The notes beneath the pieces were generated by a model. That model had not been told where the DNA came from, searched no databases, and was given only the letters and a program-made list of their open reading frames with translations. The translations under genes were made by a program, and so were the position numbers. A stretch of 64,000 bases of DNA from NCBI GenBank assembly GCA_030248225.1, contig JASANE010028091.1, positions 36,421 through 100,420 on the forward strand, given 5' to 3'. Source of the stretch: Trileptium ribeirensis. Its lineage: Eukaryota; Nematoda; Enoplea; Enoplida; Thoracostomopsidae. Position 1 is the stretch's first letter; each line of letters opens with the position of its first letter. This document shows, piece after piece, positions 36,001 through 51,000 of the stretch.

Positions 36001-39000
36001 GTTCCTTCGATATTTGATATAGCGATGGAAACATGATAGGCATTATAACTGTCGAATTTTCTTCAATCAACGACATTATGTATTCGTTATTCCAAAAATA
36101 CAACGCTCGCTCGGCAACCTACAAATTAAAAATTAATAAACAAAACAATAAATACTAACATCTCAAATACCACGATTGCATGCTTGGATGTTCTACCAAC
36201 GTAACAATTGCTAGAAAGTTTAAGGAAACTACAGACCCCTTTGTAGGTGCACAAAACGTCAAAAAATACCTTAAGATAGGGAAAATCGTTATCGCAGGAA
36301 ACAGCGTTCCTTCTTAGTGATGTCTCCAGAGAGAAAAACGATGCGTTATACTACTGAGTATTTAACAAGTCATCCTCAAATGTTATGCACCACTATTACG
36401 GAAAACAGGCCTAGAAGTTAAAGGTACTAACTCCATGTCCACCACAGACCCAAAATTCTATTGGCATTAATTTTGTATCAGAGATTGATAGCCAAATCAA
36501 AAACCCCCAATTCCATACGACGAGTAATTCGCCAGCGAGGCTGAAGTGGAGCGAGCGTGGTTTCATTTATAGGTATTTTGTTTAATCACCTGTAATAGAC
36601 TGTTTGATGAATATATCACCCGAAAATTGCTTGAACACTGAACCCATTCACAACCCTAAAACCTCGTCGCAACCCTACAAAAACAACTGCCAACGCATCA
36701 AGTATTTGTGCTGGACTCTTGATAACCAACCATCGTATTCAGCCTACCGGAAAACCTATACATACATTCGTATGTATAGGTAATGTATGTATAGGTTTTG
36801 TATGTATATGTACGCAATACGTAACCAAACAACTTAAGACAGAATATATTCTGAAAATCGGGTTCGTTGATCATAAACCCATGAAAAGGCATGAATTATG
36901 CACGCTGGACTCTAGATAACCAAATCATTGCATTCAGCTTACCGAAAGCCCTCTAGATAGACTATTTCTGATGGCATAATACCAAACTACTGAAGACCGA
37001 CTATTTCCTGAGAAAAGGGTTCGTCAATCATAAACCAAGTGAAAACGTCTAAAAAGGCATGAGATTTTCATGCTGAACTCTAGATATACAAACCATATGA
37101 TCCAGCCTACCGAAAAAATCTATATAGACAATTTCTTAATCACACAATTTCGACGAGTTGATTCATTACGGTGCTCTCATTTTTGACGCGAAGCCTGTGT
37201 CGCGAGACACGGGCTGGGAAAGACTGGTACCCGCATGGCCAGGTTTGCCAAAGAACCGTTAAAAACATGTTTTTACCGTTTCAATCTTGATGATGGTATC
37301 GGTGCTGTTCGCGTTTAGCTAAACGGCACAACGTGGAGATTTTTGCTATCAAACAAAGAATTGACAAAATCCGTCCATCCGAAGATGACTTATGAATGAC
37401 AGTGACAGACAAAAAAGAAATTTTCACGATTTCCTCCCTAGCGCCCTCAGTGGAAACTTCACTCGCTTCGGACGCTCCGTTTCAAATATAAACTTCATTT
37501 TAATGTATGCCAAGCAAGAGAACCGCTCCTATTACTCTACTGATGAAGCAACATTACTCCAGAGTTTTACAATTCTCTTATTATTTCAGTATGTATACTT
37601 TATTTGTTAAGAAACATATCGGCACGGCCGTTATTATAAATAAGATACTATCGCAAGTGAGATAGAAACTCAAACCCCGTAAAATATTCAGCTAATATTT
37701 CCAAGTTTCGAGTGTTTTTTCGACTCTAAAATTTTACCACATGAGTCAAGATTTAAAATTCGGAGATGCAAAAAATCAGGCTTTATATCGCTTAGCTTAA
37801 ATAAAGTATATTTTCCTATGGGGCAACACAACGCAAAATAAGTAGACTGGGCTCTCCAAATTGGGGGAAAGGTGGTTGGGAGGCCCCCTGGCATTTTTCG
37901 GTTCCCCTGGCTTAGAACAGGTGCTTCCTGGTTCATGCCCCTGGCAAAATTTTGGACTCCCCCAGTCCACCGCCTCTCGGAATTTTCTTTGTTTCCAATC
38001 AGTCCAAAGCACATAAAATTTATCAAAATTTGTACTAAAACTCCGTTCCGAAGCCAAAAATTTTGTGAAGATTTGCTTCAAAATCGCTTTTTCTCTCCAT
38101 CAAAGGTATTTTGACGGTGTTTCTGGCACGATTTTATCCGGTTTTCTCTTGGCAAAATGCCCTCTGGCAAAATCGGGCGCCCCCGGTTTGGAACCAGGGG
38201 TTCCTGGTTTATGCCCCCCTGACCAAATTTTCAGCGAATGAAGAGCCCAGGTAGAGTGAGCAAAAAAGTTTTATTATCGTAGCGAGCGCCAATACCATCT
38301 AATTGTACCGAATTAGACACAGAGACGATGTGCATCTCGGACGTGACATCGTAAAATTTGATGCAAAATGGGCGAACCCGTGGCGTACCGCAACCGGCAA
38401 TATTCCATTTAGAAACGTTTCAATATTTATAATGCGTCAGATAAACCCTGCGACAGTTTCTTCCGCTTTTTAAGCAAACTTTTGTGGTTTACAGAACGAA
38501 GAACGAATCGACGAGGCCTATTCATCATCAACAAGAATTTTCAGTCTTTTATCCTCGATATTTTTTCAAAGTTCAATTATTGTCATAATGTGATCCGAAC
38601 ATATGATGCAACAGTAAACGTAAGATGCGCCGCCAACCATCCACTTTTGACATCATGTACGAAACGTTGTTACAGAACAACACTCGTATTTCAGTAGCCG
38701 TATTCATTTTCGATATTTTTCTGTTCCATAACGCCATTAGCGAATGTAATTCGGCCCCTGTGCTTTAACACCAATATGTTCGCGAACATTTCCAAATTAT
38801 AATGTATGAAATATGAAACGGATTAATTTCTGTTCTTTTATACAAAAATGAAATTTGCGTTCAGTGAGCAACGGAATCGCATTTGCTTTGATAAAAGAGG
38901 ATGGTAATCGGCGCAGCTTATTTTTACTCCAAGACAGTACATTAGCCCCTCCAGCTATATCAGCTAATGTTGCTACTATAATAACAGTCACGGCCAGAAA

Positions 39001-42000
39001 TATGTAAGTCCAAAATAATAGATCGAATTTTCGGCCGATTTCGATTAAATGAAATTTCAATCTATTTCGATTATAGCGAACTAAATAAATCTCAAATTTA
39101 TAAAATTTCGATTAGGAATTTCGATCAATTGCGATTAAACGAAACTTCTATCAATTTGCGATTTCGATTGTTTTTGATTACACTACTTTTGGCCGCGACT
39201 GTATAAGCCGTCGGTACGACATTGCGCAAAGTTACACAGCTGTGCTTGCGAACCTATTTGAAGTATTTGTCACTTAACTGATTGGTAAATAAAGGCTTAC
39301 CTGAAAATGCGGGCTAGATACACAACGCGCAAGCTGTTTGAATAGTGGTTCCATGACTTTTTGAAATTGGGTTGGTTCGATGATGTCCAAAATTTCTTCC
39401 ACTTCTCCCAAATACATTACCTGCAATATTGAAAACGACATTCTGATATTCTTTGGACACTAAATATTTTTAACTTATAGCACAGAGCACAACAAAACAA
39501 ACACAAAATCATGTAGTAATTCGTTACTTTAAAGACGAAAATAAGTTTCAGGACTGAAGGCATAGTATTGCTTTGCCTTACCCCATAAAAATGAATTTAA
39601 TAGCGAGCTAACACCTTATTAAATCCTCTACGCTTAATAGAGTTTGCTGAATACAAGATACCAAATATGGTGACTTAATTCAGTACAAAGCTTATAAAAA
39701 CAATTCCAGAAAGGGTTTATTTAGATTTTAATTACATGTACATGTACTTTACTCAGTTATTTACTACTTGCCTATATAGCTAGATGCCCCGCTGTGACGT
39801 TGGTTGACCAACATACACTTTTGCAACCGGAAACGCAGTCTGTCTTGAACCGATAGGCGACTCCGTAGGATATACTTCCCAACTACTGTTAGACCATTAG
39901 TGCAAGAAATTGTGAAAATACAAAATTTTTTTATATCAAATCCACAGCTTTAAAGCAAAACCTACTATGCTATTTTGTGGCAAATATCTCCTATGTAGTT
40001 GTGCTTTTTACTACTTTTGACTATGTCTTCCAGTTAAGTTAGAAAGCCGATGCTCCAAACGAATATCCATCATTAGTAAACCGATTTTGTGATTGTTTAT
40101 AAATAACTAGGCATCAGGGCTTGAAGTCAAGTTTTTTTGCTTTTTCAAATACTTAAGGCCCAATTTTCAGATATCAACTGTTCAGAAATATCAACTGAGG
40201 TATTCACTATTATAGAGATAAACGTTCTAAATATGCGTTAATTCGGACACATATAAATGTAATAAGGCGGCCCTAATAAAAATTAATACCGACATTGGCT
40301 TAAAACTGTTTGCTTCAGTAGCAGAGTAGTTTTTAACTAATATCTATGTATACTATGACAAACTACAACTACTACAACAAACAAACAAAATTTTACTGAT
40401 TGATCAGCGAATATTGTAGCTGCATACCAAATTAAAGCTAAACACACTTAGTTTAGTTTACATACGAACGCAACGTAAGAACATTGCGATTATATTACCC
40501 AAGACGCAAACGTTTCCAAGAGACAGAGGCTTACAGCTAAATAAATGACACAGATTTAAGCATGTATTTTCGAGACCTGGGATTCTCCCTGAAAAACATT
40601 AATGACTGTGTTCACCGCAATGGGCATATCACGAAAGACTGAAAGCTTTGTGAAAATTTAAATTTAAGTTACATGCAGTACTCGCCAAAAATGACTGTCG
40701 CTCGGAAAAAATTTGTTCAAAAATAAAATTTATTATTGTATTATTTATATAGTTTCGAAATCTAGAGAGAGCCACTCGCCGCTACTGCCTCGCTCAAAAT
40801 GCGACAGTCAATTCTGATGCGTGCTGTAGTTACGGAAAATGCAAAAGTTTGGCACATTAGGTTGCTCAGCTAATGGACTAAGATATGCACAACAGCCCGT
40901 CTGCGTCTGTATATACGGACACCGAACAACATTTTTAATTATGAAAACCGTTATAACTTAATAAGTTCTTTAGTACGTGGTGATAACTTGCAATGACTAT
41001 AAAGTTTAAATATGAAATTATTAATTTCATTAATCTTAAACTTAAGTAATTGAAAAGTTTTATAAGTGAAGTTCTTTACTTCTAATTTTGCACATTTCGA
41101 GTTCTCACTATTATTTAAGGCACGCGCTTATCCCAATCTCTGCCTGATTCGAACATGATGTAATTGTTTACATCCCTCGCGTTGTATGCGCGTAGCAAAA
41201 GATGTGGTCACAGTCATGGACAAAAGTAAATGCACAAAAAACGAACTCAACGACGTGCGTTTATAAAAGGATGTTACAGCGTTCGTTTGCGTTTATGTTT
41301 GTTCACAAGCAAACGCAAAACATTCGTGCACAAACATGTAAAATTCCTTTAATTTACGTTCATTTCTAAACGAACGTTCAACCGTTCGTTAGAGTTTCGC
41401 GTTCGTTTTATGTACTTATTTTTGTCCATGACTGTATGTATATTGTCCATTTTCCATTATAAGAACTTATAGCGTTAAAACTGATTTTTGTTTGACATGC
41501 AGTACCTAGTGTAAACCAGAGCTTTTCAAAATATTCTTTGAAATGTGTTTGAGACATGTTCGAAATTTTGAATCGTATTTTCAAATTTCTTCGAGAGCTG
41601 TTCAAAGTTTGATCGAAATAAATTTTATCCGACTTCTGTTCGATGTTCGTTCGTTCGAAAGGCGATACTCATTTCTAGGAAGTTAAGTCAGAAACGTAGA
41701 ATTACTGGGCGGGTTTGAGCTAAAAATGGCATGACAATTTCCACTTATTTATCTGCCTCTGGAAACGCACGTCACGTTAGTGGTAACGGCCAAAAACAAG
41801 ATAAATATGTGTATATAAATGCAGCACTACCCATAGATACATAAGTTCTGTAAGTTCGTTGATATCACGAACTTCGTGGTAGCGTGATTTTTTTATTTAT
41901 TGGACAGGTGTTCGAAGTTTCTTCGATAAGCAGTCGAAATTCGATCGCGAATGAATTCTGTTCGATTTCTGCTGAAAGCCGACAGTCATTATTGGCAATC

Positions 42001-45000
42001 GTTGCATTTGGTTAAGCAATGACGTTTTGGGATAAACCGCTACAGGGAACGAATCTGTGTTAGATATGATGGAACAATACATTATTACCCGGGTGTCAGG
42101 TAGGCCTTGCTCAAAGATTGGTGGATCGTCGGTCGCTGGAGGTCTCTCATGGGCACTTCGGGTTTGCAACACCAGGAAGCAAGCGAACGTTCAAAATCAT
42201 GCTTTACAGTCGACTAAAAAGTTCGTTGTTATGATGTAAATTTTATGAAATTTACGGCAAACTGATGTAATGCAAATACAACAACATTGCTAAAGAAATT
42301 TAGATCAGATAATGAAATAGGTAAATTTCAGATCATTTTAGAAACAGGCTGTGCAATAACAAGTAATTTGTAGCATATAACCGCAGATATAAACTTGAAA
42401 ATTATTCACGGCGATACAAAACCCCTGGGAGAGAATGGTGGCCGACCCGGGACGGGCGACTTCATCAGGAGTGAAGGTCGATCTGGGCGGATGACACTCC
42501 AGCTACTCCCTTCAGTACCAAAAACCCAAATTACGTTAGTGTTGCCTATACCATCATGTATAAAGTTTAACAGTTAACCGAAATTTTAAACATTAAGATA
42601 CTTGGTACCACCATGCTTACCAATATACAATAATGCAGAACAGTAGTAGTATCTTTGCAAGCAAGAGTGAAACGGAGCGGTCTTATCAAGTGGTCATTTT
42701 GTGTAATCACCTTGCAAAAGGCCTTGTGTTTGATGTATATACTGCACTAAAACTATGTAACTGAATGCTCACAAAGTATTCGTGTTAGTCTTTACAATTC
42801 CAATCAGAATTTAAATGCACATAAAATCGAACGATAACGCAATCAATTAATCTTCGTTTAAACAAAATTCGTTAGATTAAACGCAAACATTTTTAACACA
42901 ATCGGAATTCATTAAATTAAACGCGAACTAACATTTTTTGTTAAATTTTTATTTTGACGCAATTGAAATTCGTTAACTTAGTCGACTTTTGTTTAGGCGA
43001 TCGATGTTTGTTTAATCATGTTAGCTCACCAAAGCTGCGTCTTGGTCATGAAAGTTCTCGGTTAGCGATGGAGCGTGATTCGAGAGATCGTAAGGTTGTG
43101 GCGAGTTTCCGAATATGCTTTAAACAAAAACGATCAAAATCGAACGACACTTTCTTCGATTATTGCTCACTTAATTCTGATTGTAACAGGTAACCAAACC
43201 ATCGTACCGAAAAACCTATGCATAGAACATTCTTCATACCCCGTGCGCAATACATAATCAAGACACTGAATGCAGACTATATTATGGAAATCGGATTCTA
43301 TTGAAAACATCGGAAAAGGCAGTATTCGTGCTGGACTCTAGATAACTAAACCATCGTATTCAGCGTACCGAAATACCTATATATAGATCATTCTTGATGC
43401 GATGCACGCAATACAACAACCAAAAAATGAAAACACGCTATATTTTGGAAATCAAGTTCGCAGCCTGTAAAACTTGAAACCTCACGAAAAGGTATATTAA
43501 GTTGAACTACAGATAGCAAAACCATTGTATTCAGTGCGCTTGATAGCCTAATAGACTCCGTTGTAAGGTAAAAACACGCAATAATATGCCGAAATTTAAA
43601 AAATTTCAGCAGGCTTCGCTCCCTCCGTTTAAAAATACAGTTATTATACCTCTTTTTGACTACAGGTTTTAGGCCAAAATTTCAGCAATGATTGAAACAC
43701 GACCTCGGTTAACGACGAATCTTTTTCGATAAACTGCACAACACAGTAAGCTAGCTAAAACGAACAGCATAAAAATATACAAAATTAGAATGCTAACAAT
43801 ACTTTTGTAATGTGTTTAAATATTTCAACCTCGCTAGCACCGCTTAGCGCCAGCAAGAGTTCAGCGGCACTCCACCATACTCAAATACCCTACGATGAAA
43901 CAGTCACTTTGGGGTTAGTGGATGCACGAAAGAACATTGGGGGCGATAATAAAAAACACTAAGAATAACTTGGGGTAGTTACCCCGACATCCTTGCCGAG
44001 GGGGCTCGGATAAATTGAAAAACGAACACATCATGGTATGTGCTATACAAGCAAATACTGCATTGTTAAACAAACGTAATGTTAAAAATTTGAATAATTC
44101 TAAGCAACATTCACCAGTTACAGCTAGAAGTTGATAGAATTTAAATTGAAATAAACTCCAGTTAACCAGCAACAACAGCAAACACAACTCGCACCAACTT
44201 TTTATACAATCTTGGCAGCATCGCTGTAAATAACCAGCAACAGTATTAGACGGAAAAGGCTATCGCATGTCATGCTAGTAAGTTGCGAGAGAGTCTAGAG
44301 CAATGTGAGCTCAAGATTTATAAATCATTAAAATCAATAGTAAGACTCTATCTTAGAAGGGCATTATTATCAAGCGAACTACATAGTCACTTTTCACCAC
44401 TCTGGGCTCTCTAAATTGGGGGGGCCCCTGGTAAAATTTTGGGCTCCCACCGGTTCATCGCCTCTTGGAAAATTTTTTGTTTCCAACTAATCCAAAGTAC
44501 AAAAAATTGATCAAAATTTGTACTAAAACTCAGTTCTGAAGCCAAAAATTTCTCAAATTTTATCAAAATTTGCTTCAAAATCGCTTTTTCTCTCAATCAA
44601 AAGCGTTTTGGCAGTGTTTCTGACATGATTTTTAACCGTTATCCTCTTAACAAAATGCCACCTGGTAAAATCGGGCGCCCCCGGTTCGGAACCGGGGGGC
44701 CCCTGGTTCATGCCCCCTAACAAAATTTTCAGCGAATGGAGAGCCCAGACAACTACTGTATAATAGTTTGAATAAAACTGGTAATTGAAGTTTTTTCTCG
44801 TAACTCAAAATAAGCATTCAGATTAAGAGATATAGCATATAAAAATCAATTCAAGTGCTACAACTGTGCAGAACATAATAAATTTAGAAATACTGAAATC
44901 AGGGTGTCCGCGCTAATTCTTATGTCATTTTCCCGGATATTTCTGGCCATTTTCCCGGATTTCTCATTTCACTCTTTGTAACAAAAACGTAAATTATGTA

Positions 45001-48000
45001 CTTCGAAAAATGAAAAACCTAAGTCTAACAAAAATTAAACGAACCTGCCTTCCCTGTATTCAAGTCTTGCGTCTTGTGGACTCCGGAGGCAAGGGAAGAC
45101 ACCGCGCTTGGTCGGCTAAGATGAGTCGCTTGAACTATATTCCTATGGGGCCGGGTTGCGGTGAGCCGGAAGACACCGCGCTTGGTCGGCTAAGATGAGT
45201 CGCTTGAACTATATTCCTATGGGGCCGGGTTGCGGTGAGCCGGAAGACACCGCGCTTGGTCGGCTAAGATGAGTCGCTTGAACTATATTCCTATGGGGCC
45301 GGGTTGCGGTGAGCTAGAAGACACCGCGCTTGGTCGGCTAAGATGAGTCGCTTGAACTATATTCTTATGCGGCCGGGTTGCGCGGAGCCGGCAGACACCG
45401 CGCTTGGTTGCGGTGAGCCTTAAGATTTCCCGGATATTGATGGTATGTTATGGAAAATTCCCGGATTTTACAAGGTTTTTAGCAAATTCCAGGATTTTCC
45501 CGGATTTTTTTCGTTTTCCGGGATTTTCCCGGACGCGGACACCCAGTGAAATGAACGTCGCGCTGCTGCCATCTTATTTTGGTGTAACTGCAACTATTTC
45601 AGTGAACGCAGTCGGTGTTGTCACTAAAGATGCAACAGTTAGGCATGTAAACGCACAATGAAAGCCACGAATTGTCTTTTAAAAAGTAGATATTATTGTT
45701 ACAGCAACTAACGAGATGTCTATGTGTACTGGGACGAACGGCTTAACCAAGAGAAAATGCTTAATGGCTACATGGTTTTACATAATATTTAGCTACGATC
45801 AGCAATAATAGCAACCATTCTGCCAACAGTTGGAGAAAAATTAATTATGTCCTTGTTCAACTACTGTTATTCGCACAATTTTTTGCTTACTGTTCGTGAA
45901 CGATTTGCTTTTATTTCTTCTGTCCGCAGCTGTAAACATAATATACATAAAGAGACTGGAGTCTTGGACTATCAATCAAGAGTACACAAATGATAAGTTA
46001 AAAACTTACTTGCGCATGGTATAAACTAAGGCATCGGACCTTGTGTAACGGTAACAGAACCTTGATACAAAATGTTTTGTGCTCTTGTTTGAGCGGTAGT
46101 GCGAACCCGTTGATGATGCTGAAAATGTACAAAATAGTAATATATAACGTATGAACGTAGTGTATTATACATTATAAATTATAGGTACGCTTACGCAATA
46201 TTTGTAAACCACAGTATGATAAATAATGTAAACTGTGCATAATTTCCGTTTCTGATAGAATAAAACACTTTAAAATTCGCAGATGCTTGTTCAATTTCTT
46301 TAGCTCCATGTTATGCTAAACCATTGTACAGTGTGTAGAATCACGATAGAGCTAACTGATAGAAGTTTCACATCTTCCAACTCAAATAGAAATTGTTAGT
46401 AGAAAACACTGGCGGTTTTTTACCAAAATATTGAAGACATCAGCCAAATCAATGAGGTTTCACGGACATGCCAAGAACAGTAGCTTATGACAATAGTTCG
46501 GTGTCTAGAACCATTAAGTCGTAGAAGCCCCTAGGGCATTCAGGCCCCTACTACACTCTGAGCTATATTAACCACGCCCCTGCCATGCTAACACACTATG
46601 GCGGGAGGAAAATACTACAAATAATAATAATAAGCAAAATTATTATTATTAGGCGCCGCATTCTCTAGCCACAGATTATTTCTTTGAAATTTTCTGCCAT
46701 TCAAAACTAAATATTGTACTAAAACATAGCGGTATATTTATGTTCATTTCAGTAACACAGTCAATCATAAATAAATTAATAGGTTAGCAAAGAAGTAATA
46801 ACCAATAGACAGCCTTGTTACCGACATAAATAAAGGCAATTTTTCGTGAATCGTTCTTCTAAAATTGCCGAATAGCAATTGAACAGCTGTTAATTGTTCG
46901 TGATTAGCGAATGAAACGCGAAAAATTTACTGTCCAGAACAGTAGTCATTAAATAGATATTATTCACTGTTGGTATGATAACGCATTACTACCACCGACG
47001 GGAAATGTAAAATTACGGTCTTATAATAAAAGAAGTCTGACGTAGTATTGTAATGGTTAGCAATCATCGAACTAAACACATTTAGACGCGCTCACCTTCC
47101 TAATATTTCTAATAATTCGCCAACCCCATTGAATTGCTCGGTTTCGTAAATAAACCTAAATATGAATATTCAGAAATAAACGATGGAGTAAAATTATATA
47201 AAATATGATACAGTTGGTTTTACCTTACGTAATTATAGCAGACATTAATGCGGCAAAAATGCATTTTTAAACCCTGTAATACCAGAATTCAAACAAGAAC
47301 ATGCCCGCTACTCAATAATTATGTTGTAGGGTAGTTTGGCATGCACGTACAAATCATAAAGATTGCGATAGAAACTACATTAAATAAGAGACGCTATCAA
47401 TAGTGTACAAAATGAAAAAAATCCGTTTTGATAAAAATTCTTAAAATAGATTATAATAAGTAGTGATTGAAGATTTATAATACTTGTACTGGCTACAAAG
47501 AAAAATCTATCGAATAATGTACAACTGATTACGAGAATACATAAGCGCGTGTTTCAAGTACAATGTTATACATACATTCCTAGCCAATGATCATGTAAAG
47601 TTCAGAAAACTATCTCGACGGCATGATTTCGACTATTTCGTAGCAAGATAACTAGTACGTTGACTCATAGTCGCGACCATCTATCGATTAAAATGATGAT
47701 TGTCATCGTGTGCCGGACATTGAAAGTTCCAAACATCTGTTACAATAAAAGACCTACCAGCCGACGATACTTAATACATACGAATCGATTTTAACTTAGC
47801 GAAGACCAGCATTGCAAAATAAACCAAACTATCGATTACGTCGGGTTTTCGGTTCGCTAAAATGATCATAATATTCTCTGTCTCAGTGACTGGTTCAGCG
47901 TCGTCATGTGATTTTATTGATCCAATCGAGAAGGATGGTATAAAATACAAAACAGAATGCAACTCTTAATTTTTATCTCTATCCGGCTAGTACAGGAATC

Positions 48001-51000
48001 AGATAAATTAGCTTACTATTTTGATAATGTTTCGTGGTTTGCGCTAGAATATAAGGGCTACATTTTATTGTTGAGTTAAACGTTGTCTTTTAACCTGTGC
48101 ACGCTTATTTCCTCCTTGATTCATGGCGCATAATTAAAAGTTTTTTTTACTATCTCAACGGTGTCAATGCAGCATGTAGCCAAATGAAATTTATACGGAA
48201 TTACAAAATGGCTAAAGTTCGGAACCAGGGGGCCCCATGGCAAGATTTTCAGCGAATGGAGAGCCCAGTTATATACTTAACTTTTTTGAAAAATCCGCAA
48301 AAACTTCAATACTTTATCGTAAGAATACATACTGCTGATAACACATTACACTATTACATTTCATACAGCACAATTTAAAAGTGTAAGTACAATGACAAAG
48401 AATAGTAAGGATGAGTACACTAGCTGAAGTCGAATATGAACTCTGCATGGTACCGACTGAACGTTGTAACTGTACAGTAACTGTAACTGTGCTATCAAAA
48501 AATTAACACAGCTGTGTAGAGTTTCATAGACTAAAAACATACGACACACAAAAGCTTCAACGAAATAATTGTATACTTACCTCAAAAATATATTGTTCAA
48601 CTGCTTCCGTATAAACGCGCGTAATCCGAGAAACTTCCCGTAGATTCGATGCAAAACCGTCTTAAGAAATTCCCGTTCCCGCGGATCTTCTGAATCGAAA
48701 AGCTCCAAGAGCTAAAATTCTAATCGCACGTTAATTATACTAACTAATTAATTACGTCTAAAAATTTACAGAAAATATTACACGTTCTGCTACAGGTTTA
48801 TAACATTTATTATTATTACATTATTTACACATTAATATGTTGTAATTTCAAAAAAACCGCTGCATCGCCGTATGCTCCAGAAAAGTGTTTCATAGCAGCC
48901 AAAACTTAAGAAACAAATCGTACAGAAATCGAACAAAATATATTTATCCGCACGAAAATTTCGTAAATAGCGCTAAAAATTTGAAACAAAGTTCGAACAC
49001 CTTCAGAACGATATTTAAAGATTTTTGTACGTACATCATTCCTAACAAGTACTGTGGGCCCGACTGTAGCATTTTGCAGATGATGCAGTGCATTCTTACC
49101 TTCCGTGACCTATCGATTGGCCAATCATGGAACATACCCAAGCTGCCGACTATATTATGTTCTAATTATATTTCGTCGTGTAAACACGCAGTATAAGCTG
49201 ATAGTGCATTTTCCATTTTTTCACGGCATTAATATAAAATTTCTTTACAAATTATTTGGTACTTGCAAAAATCACACAATATTTTTGCATAATGTTAGGG
49301 CTGCAGAAATTGTACCGGTCACATCTTTTGTCCATCTATCACTTTGTAATTGTAATTTATATAAAAAACAACGAAAACTTCAGTTCTTCCGTTCGGAGTA
49401 TAATGTGGGACAATTTGTTGAAGCCTTTGCCATCGTTGTAATTATTTTGAAAGTACGTAACACAGCCATAACTGAGAATCGGTTTAACTTTCGCAGAAGT
49501 GAACGTATTGCTGCAAAATGATGTGCTTGAATTAAGTTCGTAATTCTGAGTTGATGCGTATTCGGAATGGCAAAATATTTGCATCATGATTTTGTTCGCT
49601 AAATTACTCAAAAATTGTCTTTGAGTAACGTTGAAAAAATTTAGGAAACGGGCACAAAAATAAACATTTTCCTAGAGATGAACACGAATGTATAAATGTT
49701 TTCGGCTCTATGCCTATTTTTCGGGTCCGCCAAATGAACCAACGCGAAAATCAAAAGTTTTAGTAATATTATAGATGTATTTGTTTTTACCTTGCCAATC
49801 CTTCTGTACGATACTCAAACGATATTTATCTCACGGCACTGTATCCATAGTTTAGTTGCGGTAAAATGATAAAAAGCTCAGTTTTCAAAATTTGACACTA
49901 TGTTGCTGTCAGCCCATTCAAACAGTATATACGTTGCACTTTACTTTCACATTCGATATTATTACATTACTGTTACTGAATTATGCAGAAACTAGTTTGT
50001 GGGACAAAATGTTCTCACAATATAGCAAAACCGAAATGGGCTTCAAACCGCAGTTTTTCATGATGGTTTATGCAACCCACATTTTTGGACGCATCTAAGA
50101 AATCACTTTTCCTGCTCCAGATATAACGATTTCATAAATGCAATATTAAAATTACATTCCATATATTCCTTATACTTGAAACGTGCATAGTATTTTATTA
50201 AACTGATGCCAATACGGAAGGTAAAATCCGCCGACTTAAAATATCTGGGATAAAATACCGCTCAAGTGTTGAACCTCTACTTTTGTGGAAAAATTGGCTT
50301 TGTTTTCAAAAATCCAGCAAGAACTGCTCTCTTATTTTGCGAAAAACGTTGTGCCCAATTAAACATCACGAAAAATATTGAAAAATTGTGTAATGTTAAT
50401 CATTGAAAGCGCGTAGTTCTTTTGTACGCAGCACATTCTTCTTATATACTATTATTATTCTTCTAATATTATTTATGAAACTACTATGAAAATAAATAGT
50501 AAACTCGCGCTTACTAAAAATATTGAATCGTCACAATTTTACTTCAAATTTATGTACGTACATGATTCCGAAAACATTACAAGCTGCAGCGATTACATGT
50601 ATGGCAGCAATATTTACAAAGCTCCAATGGTTCAACTATGCATAATATTGCATATTGTTGTAAGTATTTACGGAGTTTAAATAATGCAACAACGAGCCTC
50701 GCCATAATCATCTGTTCGGTTGATTTTCGTTCAACGACTTTGCCAAGCCATTTTAAATTTATTCGACAGGTGCTTAAAATTCGTTTGAGGAGTGTGCGAC
50801 ACTAAACTGTATTCGATTACGCAAATTTCCTGGGATTTCTGTTGTAGATCTGTTAATTATTATCTTTTGTTCGAAGCTCGACAGTAAATTTGGAGAAATA
50901 GTGCAAAGAAAATTTAAAACTGAGAGCTATATTTATACTAGATAAGAACACATTTGGTACAAAAATAAACATTGTACATACTGGTTGATATCTAAGACAT

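Noticed and set aside
49105..49521. 138-codon plus-strand frame in a B56 intron
   Set aside because: AT-rich, hydrophobic/aromatic composition typical of translated intron; no domain.
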